A DNA stretch of 52,540 bases from Mangrovicoccus sp. HB161399 (GTDB lineage Bacteria > Pseudomonadota > Alphaproteobacteria > Rhodobacterales > Rhodobacteraceae): contig NZ_JAATVU010000039.1 of the NCBI RefSeq assembly GCF_013184745.1, forward strand, positions 1 to 52,540, written 5' to 3'. A model generated the notes under the pieces. It searched no databases. It was given only the letters and a program-made list of their open reading frames with translations, and was not told where the DNA came from. The translations under genes and the position numbers were made by a program. How positions within the stretch are numbered: position 1 is the first letter of the stretch; each line of letters starts with the position of its first letter. Shown here in pieces: positions 1 to 8,090 of the stretch.

Positions 1-1454
1 GCTTCTCACGCTTTCCGGCCATTCCGCAGTCTTCCTGTCCACCGAAATCCAACCGGACTTCACGCATCGTGGGTGGACCACTTCAAAGGGGCTGGCTCAG
101 ATGCAGGCCGGCCTGCGACCGGCCACGGACCCGGCGGCGCCCGGAGCTGCCCATCGCGGCGCCACCGGCGCGTTCCTCGGACCTGCGACGGAACACGCCT
201 CATGTCCATCAGCGCCTGCCCGAGGAAGCCCGGCATCGCGCCGGTGCCGGGCGGCTTCCGGCAGAGCCGCGCCTGCGGACCGGGGGCCGAGGCATGCGTC
301 GCGTTGGGACGCTTCCCGCCCCTGAAACCGGTTTCGGCATTGCGGCTGTGGCTGGCGGGGCGGGGCATCGGGCGGGGTTCCGGACCGGTCCAGCGGGGCG
401 GCGCCGCGTGCCGGAGGATCGCCGCCCTCCTTCGGCCGCATGCTCTTCATCGTCGCCCGGGCCTCCGCCAGCGTTCCGCCGGCCGGGAAATGGCCGTCCG
501 GCAGCAGCGGGGCTGCGCCCGTCCAGGGCCGGAATCCGTCCGCCGGACAGATTGCCGGGCGCCCTCCGCCCCGGACGGGATCGCCGATGCCCAGGCCGGC
601 AGACCAGCGGAACGGCAGGTCGCCGTCCAGCTGCGCCACCGGCTGCCGTCCGGAGCGGACGGAACGGAGGATCTGCAGCAGGCTCGCACGGATCGGGCGC
701 AGCGGGTGCCAGGTCGGGACGCGTCTCGAGACCGGCAGAGCCGGACAACGATCCGCCCGTCCCGTCCGTCCCGCGCATGGCTGTCTCCGCCGAGGATCCG
801 CCGAGACGAAACTCGTTCCGCAAACAGCGTCGGAGACTGACGATTTCAGAACGCTGCCGGGGCAGCTGCGGCAGCCCCGCGGTTCCGGTGACGCGGCGCC
901 AGCGTTCCCCGCCCTCCTGCGCCAGCCCCCAGACGATCTCCCTGGCGCCGCCGCCGGGTCTTCCGCTGCAAGCCACGGATAGCCGATCCGGGCCAGCCCT
1001 TCCGCCTCCCGGGCCGGCACCGTGCCGCAGCTGCCGCTTCCGGCGAAGACGGCGAAGACGGCGAAGACGGCGAAGACGGCGAAGACGGCGAAGACGGCGA
1101 AGACGCAGAGTTCCGGCCCGCCGCCGCCGGTCAAGCTGCCTTCGATCCGCTGTTCAAGCCGCCGCGAGGGCCGCAGGACAGACTCCGGATTGCCGTGCCT
1201 TCCGCCATGCCTCCCTTCCGCTTGGTCAGCGCCCGGACAGGCTGGCAGCGAACGCGAAGCGCGGCAAGCCATCAGTCCGCCATCGGTCCGAGGAGCCGCC
1301 AGCGGATGCGCCACCGGTCAGAGCGCCGCCGGCGACGGCGAGCGGCCGCGGGACCGGGGAGGATCGGGAAGCGATCCGCGGATCATTTCCGCGACGGAGC
1401 CCAAGGTCCCCTTGGGACAACCTAGGAAAGGCCATCTCCGGCTGAAGGTCAAGG
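1..1454. other. GC-rich stretch without a supportable gene
   Basis: Open frames exist in several overlapping phases on both strands, but none has a recognisable domain, a convincing ribosome-binding site or amino-acid usage like the neighbouring genes; their translations are rich in Arg, Pro, Ala and Gly, as expected of random GC-rich DNA. The only structured element is the 9 bp tandem repeat at 1042-1104. The decayed transposase immediately downstream suggests that this is old, eroding accessory DNA. A strongly diverged gene cannot be excluded by eye. Confidence 0.6.
1042..1104. repeat. Perfect 9 bp tandem repeat, 7 copies
   Basis: The unit GGCGAAGAC is repeated seven times without a mismatch. 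Because the unit is a multiple of three it stays open in every frame, giving runs of Ala-Lys-Thr, Arg or Glu-Asp-Gly on one strand and Val-Phe-Ala on the other. No supportable gene contains it. Copy number of such a perfect array is expected to vary by slippage. Confidence 0.95.
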
Positions 1455-1457
1455 ACC

Positions 1458-2060
1458 GTGGCGTCGGCGGCGCCCCGGGATGGCTGCTGTGTCCGTCTCG
1501 GGCCGGAGCGGCCGCACCACGTCCGGTCCTGCGATTCCGTGGAGAGCCGGACCGCCGCCATCGGCTTCCGGACCGATTGCGCGACGATGGCAACCGGCAG
1601 GACATTCCGCATGCTTGACCTGCCCGGCGCATTCGCCGGGATGTGCCTGGCGATCCGCGTCAGCTGGCGGTTGAACCCGGCCGATGTCACCGACGTGCCG
1701 GCCGGCCAATCCAGATCTCCGCGGTGTCCCGGGACATGTCCGGTCCGAGTGGTCCATCGCCGCGCCGTCGTCGGAGCCCGGGCCGCCATATCGAGCCGGG
1801 CAGCCCTTGGGAGAACGGGCATTGCGAGAGCTTAATCGCCCGGCCCCGCGGCGAACGCCTAGATGGCGAGGTCTTCTGCAGCCTCGCGGAGGCGGAGGTC
1901 GCCATCGAGTGGTGGCGGCGACACTATGAGCAACACCAAGCGCCCGAATTCCTCTTTGGGCTGCCGGCCGCCTGCGCCCAAGGTCGCGCAATGGCCGGCT
2001 CCGCCGGCCGTCCAGGCCGTGGCACCGAAGCCGTCATGCACCGAGATTGAACCCGGACCA
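1458..2060 (+). pseudogene. Decayed IS3-family (IS407-like) transposase orfB
   Basis: Pieces of an IS3-family DDE transposase can be read in order, but in different frames. They are a segment with PERPHHV near 1500 and FRMLDL...CLAIRV near 1600-1660, then RGVPGHVRS near 1710-1735, then IEPGSPWENGHCES near 1790-1830 with a W-R-R-H-Y motif near 1915, and finally NTKRPNSSLGCRPPAP near 1935-1980. The SDNGPEF motif expected between RGVPGHVRS and the IEPGSPWENG block is missing, and at least two frameshifts separate the blocks, one of them near 1930 just after H-Y. The start, the orfA partner and clear terminal inverted repeats were not found, so this is a dead remnant. Family assignment rests on the motif order of IS3/IS407 transposases. 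Confidence 0.8.
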
Positions 2061-2139
2061 CCCGATCGCGGCAGGCCATGCCAATCTTGGCTGTCATGCG
2101 TTTTCACTATTGGTTCTGACCGGGCTGGGTCGCTTCGGC

Positions 2140-2742
2140 ATGAGCGAAATGTGCCCTGCATTTGGAACACTGCCAATCTTCGCAGCCCTACCGCCGCTGT
2201 CGAACGGTCTGCTCGACGCCCTGTCCTATTCGGTGACGCCCAGCCTGCTTACCTGGGGCTTCGGCCGCGGGATCCACGCCGCGTGGCTGGGCAGCATCGA
2301 TCTATTCACCGCCATTGCCCTGTTCCCTGCGCTCGGCCATGCCATCACCGCGCTGCTGGGTCTGATGGCCTGGGACTGGCGGGCCGGTCTTCGATCTCGG
2401 CGCCACGCTGACCCGGCTGCACAACTATCCCGGATCCGAGGCCTTGCTGATTATCGCCATGGCCTGCTCCACCCTGCTGCCCACCGGGCTGCATGCGCTG
2501 ATCGGGCTGGTCAACTTGCAAGCTTGGGCGCCGGAGGGCTGGCAGCAGCCATAGGACAGACCGCAAGCCGCCCCGGCCCCGCACTCGGCCTCGTCGCCCT
2601 CTGGACCGTTCCGGTTCTGCTGGCCGCGCTTTCCTGCTGCGGACTATACGAAGCGGCGACCCTCGTCTTCGATACCGAGATGCTGACCGCCTACCCAGGC
2701 CTGCTCTACAGCTTCGGCCTGCAGGTCGGTGCCATCCCCTGA
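2140..2742 (+). pseudogene. Frameshifted membrane-protein remnant
   Basis: The translation from 2140 is hydrophobic (segments around LFTAIALFPALGHAITALLG) up to about 2385. There the sensible reading moves by one base to a second frame (VFDLGATLTRLHNYPGS, then LLIIAMACSTLLPTGLHALI) that stops at 2552-2554. A hydrophobic tail (LGLVALWTVPVLLAALSCCG) continues in the first frame from about 2560 to 2742. Read across both shifts it would be a roughly 200-residue protein with four to five membrane segments. I do not recognise the family. Either it is a broken gene next to the IS remnant, or two sequencing errors are present. Confidence 0.5.
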
Positions 2743-2809
2743 CGGCCGGCCTTGCCAAATCCGCCCCCGCTGCCCAAGGTGCCGCGGAGCCCGGACCGGA
2801 GGGAGCCCG

Positions 2810-3265
2810 ATGCGCAAGTTTCTCGTCGTCCTCGACGACAGCCGCGAATGCCTCAACGCCATGCGTTTCGCCGCGATGCGCGCCGCCCATTCCGGCGGCG
2901 CGGTGGTGATCCTCTCTGTGATCCCGCCCGAGGAATTCAACCACTGGATCGGCGTCGGCGACATCATGCGCGCCGAGGCCCGCGAACGCATCACCGCGCA
3001 TTTCGAGGTCTTCGCCAAATGGATGCGCGACCGCCAGGGAGTCGATCCCGAACTCGTGATCCGCGAGGGCGAACCCTATCACGAGGTGCTGGAGCAGATC
3101 GCCGAGGACACCGAGATCGGCGTCGTCGTGCTCGGCGCCTCCACCGAATCGAACGGCCCCGGCCCGCTGGTGACCCAGCTGATCAAGTCGATGCCCGCCC
3201 TGCGCGTCCCGGTCACCGTGGTGCCGGGCAACCTGTCGAAGGAGCAGCTCGAGGACATCACCTGA
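2810..3265 (+). CDS. Universal stress protein (UspA) family
   Basis: A 151-residue single-domain Usp protein. The N-terminus (MRKFLVVLDDS) is the typical first beta strand with the Asp that contacts nucleotide in this family. The C-terminal part (VVVLGAS near residue 109, then a final VPVTVVPG strand) follows the Usp fold, but the canonical Gly-rich ATP loop is only loosely kept, so nucleotide binding is uncertain. The ATG at 2810 was chosen because GGAGGGAG lies just before it; an upstream in-frame ATG at 2729 would add an unlike Pro/Arg-rich leader. It lies before nfu but is separated from it by a hairpin repeat, so co-transcription is not certain. These proteins are cytoplasmic and usually serve in stress or stationary-phase responses. 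Confidence 0.88.
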   Translation: MRKFLVVLDDSRECLNAMRFAAMRAAHSGGAVVILSVIPPEEFNHWIGVGDIMRAEARERITAHFEVFAKWMRDRQGVDPELVIREGEPYHEVLEQIAEDTEIGVVVLGASTESNGPGPLVTQLIKSMPALRVPVTVVPGNLSKEQLEDIT

Positions 3266-3270
3266 GCGCC

Positions 3271-3314
3271 GCGCCCTCCCTCTCCCCGCCGGGGAGAGGG
3301 CCGGGGTGAGGGGG
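3271..3314. repeat. 44 bp REP-like hairpin repeat, copy A
   Basis: This segment is the exact reverse complement of 50587-50630. Its core is CCCTCTCCCC-gcc-GGGGAGAGGG, a perfect 10 bp stem with a 3-base loop. It begins five bases after the usp stop, so it may also serve as a transcript end or 3-prime stabiliser. Similar extragenic palindromes translate spuriously as PLTPALSPAGRG in GC-rich genomes. Confidence 0.85.
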
Positions 3315-3401
3315 ACGCGCCGCCGCCGGAGCAGTTTAGAACGGTTCCAAACCTTGACTCCGCGCCCCGCCCCGCGCATATCGGTCGAAACGGAGGCGCG
3401 C

Positions 3402-3965
3402 ATGTTTATCCAGACCGAGTCCACGCCGAACCCGGCGACCATGAAATTCCTGCCCGGCCAGTCCGTGCTGCAGGCGGGCACGGCCGATTTCCCCTCTGCC
3501 GAATCTGCCTCGAAATCGCCGCTGGCATCCCGCATCTTCGAGGTCGACGGCGTCAACGCCGTCTTCTTCGGCCATGACTTCGTCACCGTCACCAAGGACG
3601 AGGCAACCGAGTGGGACCACATCAAGCCCGCCATCCTCGGCGCGGTGATGGAACATTTCCAGTCCGGCGCCCCGGTGATGGAAGGCGAGACCTCCGCAGC
3701 TGCGGGCCATGCCGACCATGACGGGCCGGATGCCGAGATCGTCACCCAGATCAAGGACCTGCTCGACACCCGCGTGCGTCCCGCAGTGGCCCAGGACGGC
3801 GGCGACATCACCTTCCACGGCTTCGAGAAGGGCGTCGTCTACCTGCACATGCAGGGCGCCTGCGCAGGCTGCCCCTCCTCCACGCTGACGCTGAAGATGG
3901 GCATCGAGAACCTGCTGCGCCACTACATCCCCGAAGTCATCGAAGTGCGCCCGGTCGCCGTCTGA
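3402..3965 (+). CDS. nfu: Nfu-type iron-sulfur cluster carrier (NifU-like)
   Basis: A 187-residue protein with an N-terminal Nfu_N domain (MFIQTESTPNPATMKFLPG, about residues 1-88), an acidic linker and a C-terminal NifU-type domain (about 110-185). That domain carries the cluster-binding C-x-x-C pair at Cys154 and Cys157 in ACAGCPSS. Proteins of this family receive and deliver 4Fe-4S clusters in the cytoplasm to enzymes such as aconitase or lipoyl synthase; the sdh and lipoate-dependent enzymes elsewhere in the window are typical clients of Fe-S supply. The start at 3402 has a CGGAGG site at 3391-3396. The next gene begins two bases after the stop, which implies translational coupling. Confidence 0.93.
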   Translation: MFIQTESTPNPATMKFLPGQSVLQAGTADFPSAESASKSPLASRIFEVDGVNAVFFGHDFVTVTKDEATEWDHIKPAILGAVMEHFQSGAPVMEGETSAAAGHADHDGPDAEIVTQIKDLLDTRVRPAVAQDGGDITFHGFEKGVVYLHMQGACAGCPSSTLTLKMGIENLLRHYIPEVIEVRPVAV

Positions 3966-3967
3966 CC

Positions 3968-4576
3968 TTGCCCGCGCTTCTCGCCTTCGACACATCCGGC
4001 GCGCATTGCGCCGCGGCCGTCCTCCGGGACGGCCTTGTCGTTGCGGCCCGCTGCGAAGCCATGGCCAAGGGCCAGGCGGAGCGGCTGATGCCGCTGGTCT
4101 CGGAAACCCTGGCCGAGGCCGGGCTCAAGTTCTCCGATCTCGGGGCCATTGCCGTCGGCATCGGCCCCGGCAATTTCACCGGCATCCGGCTCTCGGTCGC
4201 CGCCGCGCGCGGCCTGTCGCTGTCGCTGGGCATCCCGGCAATCGGCGTCTCGACGCTGGAGGCCCTGGCCGAGGGCGGACCGCGGCCGATGCTGGCGCTT
4301 GCGGATGCGCGCCGCGGCGCAGCCTATGCCCAGGTGTTCCGGACGGGCGGCGCGGAGGATCCGGCACTGGTGGAGGATGCCGCGGACCTGCCCGCGGACC
4401 TGCCGCGGATCGGCGACGGTCCGGGCGCCTTGCCCGCCGCCCTGCCGCTGGCAGAGGCGATCGCGCGGGTTGCCGCCGCGCGCCCCGGACCGGACCACCC
4501 GCGCCCGGCGCCGCTCTACATCCGCCCGGCCGATGCCGCCCCGCCGCGCGATCCGGCGCCCGCGATCCTCGGATGA
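3968..4576 (+). CDS. tsaB: tRNA threonylcarbamoyladenosine modification protein TsaB
   Basis: A 202-residue ASKHA-fold protein (LAFDTSGAHCAAAVLRDG at the N-terminus, IGPGNFTGIRLSVAAARGLS near residues 60-80), diagnostic of TsaB/YeaZ. With TsaD and TsaE it forms the complex that makes t6A37 in tRNAs reading ANN codons; the family member itself is a scaffold rather than the catalyst. It starts with TTG, two bases after nfu, and ends in an ATGA overlap with rimI. The protein is at the short end for the family, mainly in the C-terminal region. The tsaB-rimI pairing is common in bacteria and supports both calls. Confidence 0.9.
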   Translation: MPALLAFDTSGAHCAAAVLRDGLVVAARCEAMAKGQAERLMPLVSETLAEAGLKFSDLGAIAVGIGPGNFTGIRLSVAAARGLSLSLGIPAIGVSTLEALAEGGPRPMLALADARRGAAYAQVFRTGGAEDPALVEDAADLPADLPRIGDGPGALPAALPLAEAIARVAAARPGPDHPRPAPLYIRPADAAPPRDPAPAILG

Positions 4577-5001
4577 CCCCCGCCGAAATGGCCGCGCTGC
4601 ACGCGGCCTGCTTCGTCACTCCCCGCCCCTGGAGCGAGGCGGAAATTGCCGGTCTCCTCGACGGTCCCGGCTGCTTTGCAGTGGCCGGTCCGGGCGGCTT
4701 CGCGATGGGCCGCGCCATCGCCGGGGAAGCCGAGCTGCTGACCATCGCCGTCGATCCCGCCTGCCGCCGCACCGGGCTGGGCCGCCGCCTGCTGGACGCC
4801 TTCGAGGCCGCGGCGCGGAAGCGCGGCGCAGACACCGCATTCCTCGAGGTCTCGGCCGCGAACGCCGCCGCCCGCGCGCTCTATGTCGCTGGCGGCTATG
4901 CGGAAACCGGGCGGCGCAAGGGCTACTACCGCGCCCCGGACGGCAGCCGCATCGACGCGCTGGTGATGTCCCGCAAATTTTCCCCGCCGGAGCTGCCTTG
5001 A
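4573..5001 (+). CDS. rimI: Ribosomal protein S18-alanine N-acetyltransferase-like GNAT protein
   Basis: A 142-residue GNAT acetyltransferase. The acetyl-CoA loop appears as CRRTGLGRRLLDAF (about residues 65-78), followed by FLEVSAANAAARALYVAGGY, the motif B region of RimI proteins. The start overlaps the tsaB stop (ATGA), and adjacency to tsaB is the usual RimI context. Family members acetylate the N-terminal Ala of ribosomal protein S18; specificity here is inferred from the context and similarity, and another N-terminal acetylase role is possible. Confidence 0.82.
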   Translation: MTPAEMAALHAACFVTPRPWSEAEIAGLLDGPGCFAVAGPGGFAMGRAIAGEAELLTIAVDPACRRTGLGRRLLDAFEAAARKRGADTAFLEVSAANAAARALYVAGGYAETGRRKGYYRAPDGSRIDALVMSRKFSPPELP

Positions 5002-5059
5002 AACAGGGCATCTGCCCGAAACGGCATCCCGGCAGCCTGCCGCACCTTCCCGAAAACGG

Positions 5060-5088
5060 TTGACCGTGCCGGCGGGCTGCGGCTCTAT
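5060..5088 (+). promoter_or_regulatory. Candidate promoter of the BMP transporter operon
   Basis: TTGACC at 5060-5065 is a near-consensus -35 hexamer; 17 bases on lies CTCTAT, a poor -10. It sits about 70 bases before the binding-protein start, in the only gap between rimI and the transporter operon. The -10 match is weak, so this is tentative. Confidence 0.3.
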
Positions 5089-5160
5089 CGGCTCAAACCG
5101 GGTGCGACTGCCCGCGACGCGCGGGACGGCTGCGGCCCGCGACCAACAAGGGGAAGACCA

Positions 5161-6156
5161 ATGAACATGATGAAGACTCTCCTCGGCGCGAGTGCCGCGC
5201 TGGCCATGGCGGCAACCGCGGCGCTGGCCGAGCCGGGCCTGATCATCGACCTCGGCGGCAAGTTCGACAAGTCCTTCAACGAAAGCGCCTATACCGGCGC
5301 GCAGCGCTACATCACCGAGAAGGGCGGCTCCTACAAGGAGACCGAACTGCAGTCCGAAGCGCAGCGCGAGCAGTCGATGCGCCGCATGGCGGAAAGCGGG
5401 GCGAACCCGGTCATCACCATCGGCTTCATGAACATCTCGGTCCTCGACAAGATCGCGCCCGACTATCCGGAGGTGAACTTCGCGATCATCGACGGCGTGG
5501 TCGACCAGCCGAACGTCAAGTCCGTGGTCTTCGAAGAGCACCAGGGCAGCTTCCTCGTCGGCGTCCTCGCCGCAATGGCGACCAAGACCGGCACGGTCAG
5601 CTTCGTCGGCGGCATGGATGTTCCGCTGATCTCGAAATTCGCCTGCGGCTATGCCCAGGGCGTCAAGGCGGTGAAGCCGGACGCCAAGGTGATCGTCAAC
5701 ATGACCGGCACCACCCCGGCGGCCTGGAACGATCCGGTGAAGGGTGCCGAGCTGACCCGCGCGCAGATCGCCCAGGGGTCGGACGTGGTCTATGCGGCTG
5801 CGGGCGGCACCGGCGTCGGCGTGCTGCAGGCGGCGGCTGACGAGGGCATCTACTCGATCGGCGTCGACAGCAACCAGAACTACATGCATCCCGGCTCGGT
5901 CCTGACCTCGATGCTCAAGCGGGTCGACAACGCGGTCTACCAGATCTTCGACGAGGGCGCGACCGACAGCTTCGTCCCCGGCATCCAGGTCATGGGCCTG
6001 AAGAACCAGGGCGTCGACTGGGCGCTGGACGAGTACAATGCCGACCTCATCACCCCCGAGATGAAGGCGACCGTCGAGGCCACCAAGGAAAAGATCATCG
6101 ACGGCGAGATCGAGGTCCACGACTTCACCACCGACGGCGCCTGCCCGGCATTCTGA
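5161..6156 (+). CDS. BMP-family ABC transporter substrate-binding protein
   Basis: A 331-residue periplasmic protein. A cleavable signal peptide (MNMMKTLLGASAALAMAATA, cut after ALA near residue 23) is followed by GLIIDLGGKFDKSFNESAYTG, the hallmark start of the Med/BMP/PnrA family. There is no lipobox Cys, so it is soluble rather than a lipoprotein. BMP proteins mostly bind purine or other nucleosides, and this is the first gene of an operon with a double ATPase and two permeases of the matching type. A stable hairpin follows the gene, which could raise its dose relative to the membrane components. Nucleoside is the likely ligand; the exact compound cannot be read from sequence. Confidence 0.9.
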   Translation: MNMMKTLLGASAALAMAATAALAEPGLIIDLGGKFDKSFNESAYTGAQRYITEKGGSYKETELQSEAQREQSMRRMAESGANPVITIGFMNISVLDKIAPDYPEVNFAIIDGVVDQPNVKSVVFEEHQGSFLVGVLAAMATKTGTVSFVGGMDVPLISKFACGYAQGVKAVKPDAKVIVNMTGTTPAAWNDPVKGAELTRAQIAQGSDVVYAAAGGTGVGVLQAAADEGIYSIGVDSNQNYMHPGSVLTSMLKRVDNAVYQIFDEGATDSFVPGIQVMGLKNQGVDWALDEYNADLITPEMKATVEATKEKIIDGEIEVHDFTTDGACPAF

Positions 6157-6163
6157 TCCCTGC

Positions 6164-6188
6164 CCGGCGCGTCCCCCGGGCGCGCCGG
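6164..6188 (+). promoter_or_regulatory. Hairpin between binding protein and rest of ABC operon
   Basis: CCGGCGCG at 6164-6171 pairs with CGCGCCGG at 6181-6188 around a 9-base loop. No U-tract follows. Such intercistronic hairpins after a binding-protein gene commonly protect the upstream message or attenuate readthrough, giving excess binding protein. Confidence 0.5.
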
Positions 6189-6213
6189 CCACACGTCCCG
6201 AGTGAGGCCCGCC

Positions 6214-6561
6214 ATGGCTGACACCCACCCGCTCCTGCGCCTTCTCGAAGCCTGGGGCGCCCCCTCCTCCGCCGAGCGCTACCGCATCGTCGCCGAAGTG
6301 ACCTCGGAGGATTTCTACTATGCCGATCCGCATAGCGGCCCGCTGACCGACCGCGCGGCCTTCATCGGCTTCCTCAACACCTTCAAGACCCGCCTGCCCG
6401 ACGGCCGCATCGAGCCCGCGGGCCCCGTCGACCAGCACGAGACCCACGCCCGCGTGCCCTTCACGCTGGCGCGCGACGCCGGCCCGGTGCGCCAGGGGCT
6501 CTACGTCGCCGATCTCGACGCGCAGAACAACGTCACCCGCCTGGTGGGATTCCTCGAATGA
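6214..6561 (+). CDS. NTF2-like (SnoaL-type) small protein
   Basis: A 115-residue protein with the NTF2-like pattern: an N-terminal helical part (HPLLRLLEAWGA), then YYADPHSGPLTDRAAFIGFLNTF and a terminal strand VADLDAQNNVTRLVGFLE. The ATG at 6214 is preferred over GTG at 6202, because GTGAGG lies seven bases before it. It overlaps the ATPase gene by ATGA, so it is made with the transporter. Its role is unknown; it may bind or modify the imported substrate. This family includes isomerases, lyases and pure binding proteins, so no reaction is assigned. Confidence 0.75.
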   Translation: MADTHPLLRLLEAWGAPSSAERYRIVAEVTSEDFYYADPHSGPLTDRAAFIGFLNTFKTRLPDGRIEPAGPVDQHETHARVPFTLARDAGPVRQGLYVADLDAQNNVTRLVGFLE

Positions 6562-8090
6562 CCGACGCCCCCGCCATCGAGCTGCGCCGCATTTCCAAGG
6601 CCTTCGGGCCGGTGCAGGCCAACAAGGACATCTCTCTGAAGGTCATGCCGGGCACGATCCACGGCATCATCGGCGAGAACGGCGCCGGGAAATCGACGCT
6701 GATGTCGATCCTCTACGGCTTCTACAAGGCCGATAGCGGCGAGATCCTGGTGAACGGCCGCGAGACGCCGATCCCCGACAGCCAGGCCGCGATCAAGGCC
6801 GGGATCGGCATGGTGTTCCAGCATTTCAAGCTGGTGGAGAATTTCTCGGTCCTGGAAAACGTCGTGCTCGGTGCCGAGGAAGGCGCCTTCCTGCGCCCGA
6901 CGCTGGCCAAGGCGCGCAGGCACCTGACCGAGCTGGCGCGCGAATACGAGATGAATGTCGATCCCGATGCCAAGATCGAGGATCTGAGCGTCGGCCACCA
7001 GCAGCGCGTGGAGATCCTCAAGGCGCTCTACCGCGAGGCCAACATCCTGATCCTCGACGAGCCGACCGGCGTGCTGACGCCGGCAGAGGCCGACCACCTG
7101 TTCCGCATCCTGCGCGGGCTGAAGGCCGAGGGGAAGACGATCATCCTGATCACCCACAAGCTGCGCGAGATCATGGAGATCACCGACACGGTCAGCGTGA
7201 TGCGCCGCGGCGAGATGACCGACACGGTCAGGACCGCGGACACCAGCCCGCAGGACCTCGCCGAGCGCATGGTCGGCCGCAAGGTCCTGCTGCGCGTCGA
7301 CAAGACGCCCGCCCAGCCCGGCAAGACCGTGCTGGAGGTCAAGGGCCTGCGGGTCACCGACAGCCAGGGCGTCGAGCGGCTGAAGGGCATCGACCTGACC
7401 GTCCGCGCGGGCGAGATCGTCGGCATCGCGGGCGTGGCCGGGAACGGCCAGTCCGAGCTGCTGGACGTGCTGGGCGGCATCCGCGCCGCCACCGGCGAGA
7501 TCACGCTGAACGGCCAGCCGCTGAGCCTGTCGGGCCCCGGATCGGATGCCCGCGCGCGGCGCCGCGCCGGGATCACCCATGTGCCGGAGGACCGCCACCG
7601 GCTAGGGCTGATCCTCGATTTCAAGGCCTGGGAAAACACCGGCTTCGGCTACCAGGACCTGCCGAAATACTGCGCGGGGCTGATGATGGACAACCGCGCG
7701 CTGCGCGAGGACACGGATGCCAAGATGGGCCGCTTCGACGTGCGCCCGCATGATCCGAACCTGGCCGCGAAAAGCTTCTCGGGCGGCAACCAGCAGAAGA
7801 TCGTGCTGGCCCGCGAGATCGAGGCCGACCCGGACCTCCTGCTGATCGGCCAGCCGACGCGCGGGGTGGATATCGGCGCGATCGAGTTCATCCACCAGCG
7901 CATCGTCGAGCTGCGCGACGCGGGCAAGGCGATCCTGCTGGTCTCGGTCGAGCTCGACGAGATCATGTCGCTGTCGGACCGCATCGCGGTGATGTTCGAC
8001 GGGCGCATCATGGGCGAGCGCCTGCCCGCCGAAACCGACGAGACCGAACTGGGCCTGCTGATGGCCGGGATGGAAGGACGTGCCGCCTGA
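6558..8090 (+). CDS. ABC transporter ATPase, two fused nucleotide-binding domains
   Basis: A 510-residue protein with two ATPase domains, as in the ribose/nucleoside (RbsA/YufO/NupO) class. The first domain is canonical: Walker A GENGAGKS at 39-46, signature LSVGHQQR near 143, Walker B LILDEPTG near 166 and switch His in ITHK. The second has a degenerate P-loop (GVAGNGQSE), a signature FSGGNQQK and GQPTRGVD in place of the usual Walker B Asp-Glu. This asymmetry is normal for the class. It couples ATP hydrolysis to import by the two permeases that follow; ATGA and TGATG overlaps link it to both neighbours. Confidence 0.92.
   Translation: MTDAPAIELRRISKAFGPVQANKDISLKVMPGTIHGIIGENGAGKSTLMSILYGFYKADSGEILVNGRETPIPDSQAAIKAGIGMVFQHFKLVENFSVLENVVLGAEEGAFLRPTLAKARRHLTELAREYEMNVDPDAKIEDLSVGHQQRVEILKALYREANILILDEPTGVLTPAEADHLFRILRGLKAEGKTIILITHKLREIMEITDTVSVMRRGEMTDTVRTADTSPQDLAERMVGRKVLLRVDKTPAQPGKTVLEVKGLRVTDSQGVERLKGIDLTVRAGEIVGIAGVAGNGQSELLDVLGGIRAATGEITLNGQPLSLSGPGSDARARRRAGITHVPEDRHRLGLILDFKAWENTGFGYQDLPKYCAGLMMDNRALREDTDAKMGRFDVRPHDPNLAAKSFSGGNQQKIVLAREIEADPDLLLIGQPTRGVDIGAIEFIHQRIVELRDAGKAILLVSVELDEIMSLSDRIAVMFDGRIMGERLPAETDETELGLLMAGMEGRAA

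Noticed and set aside
1042-1104. CRISPR-like array
   Set aside because: Units are 9 bp and contiguous without spacers; no cas genes nearby. It is a minisatellite.
69-1445. Plus-strand frame with a long Arg run
   Set aside because: The Arg run is just one reading of the 9 bp tandem repeat; competing frames on both strands are equally open and none has a start signal.
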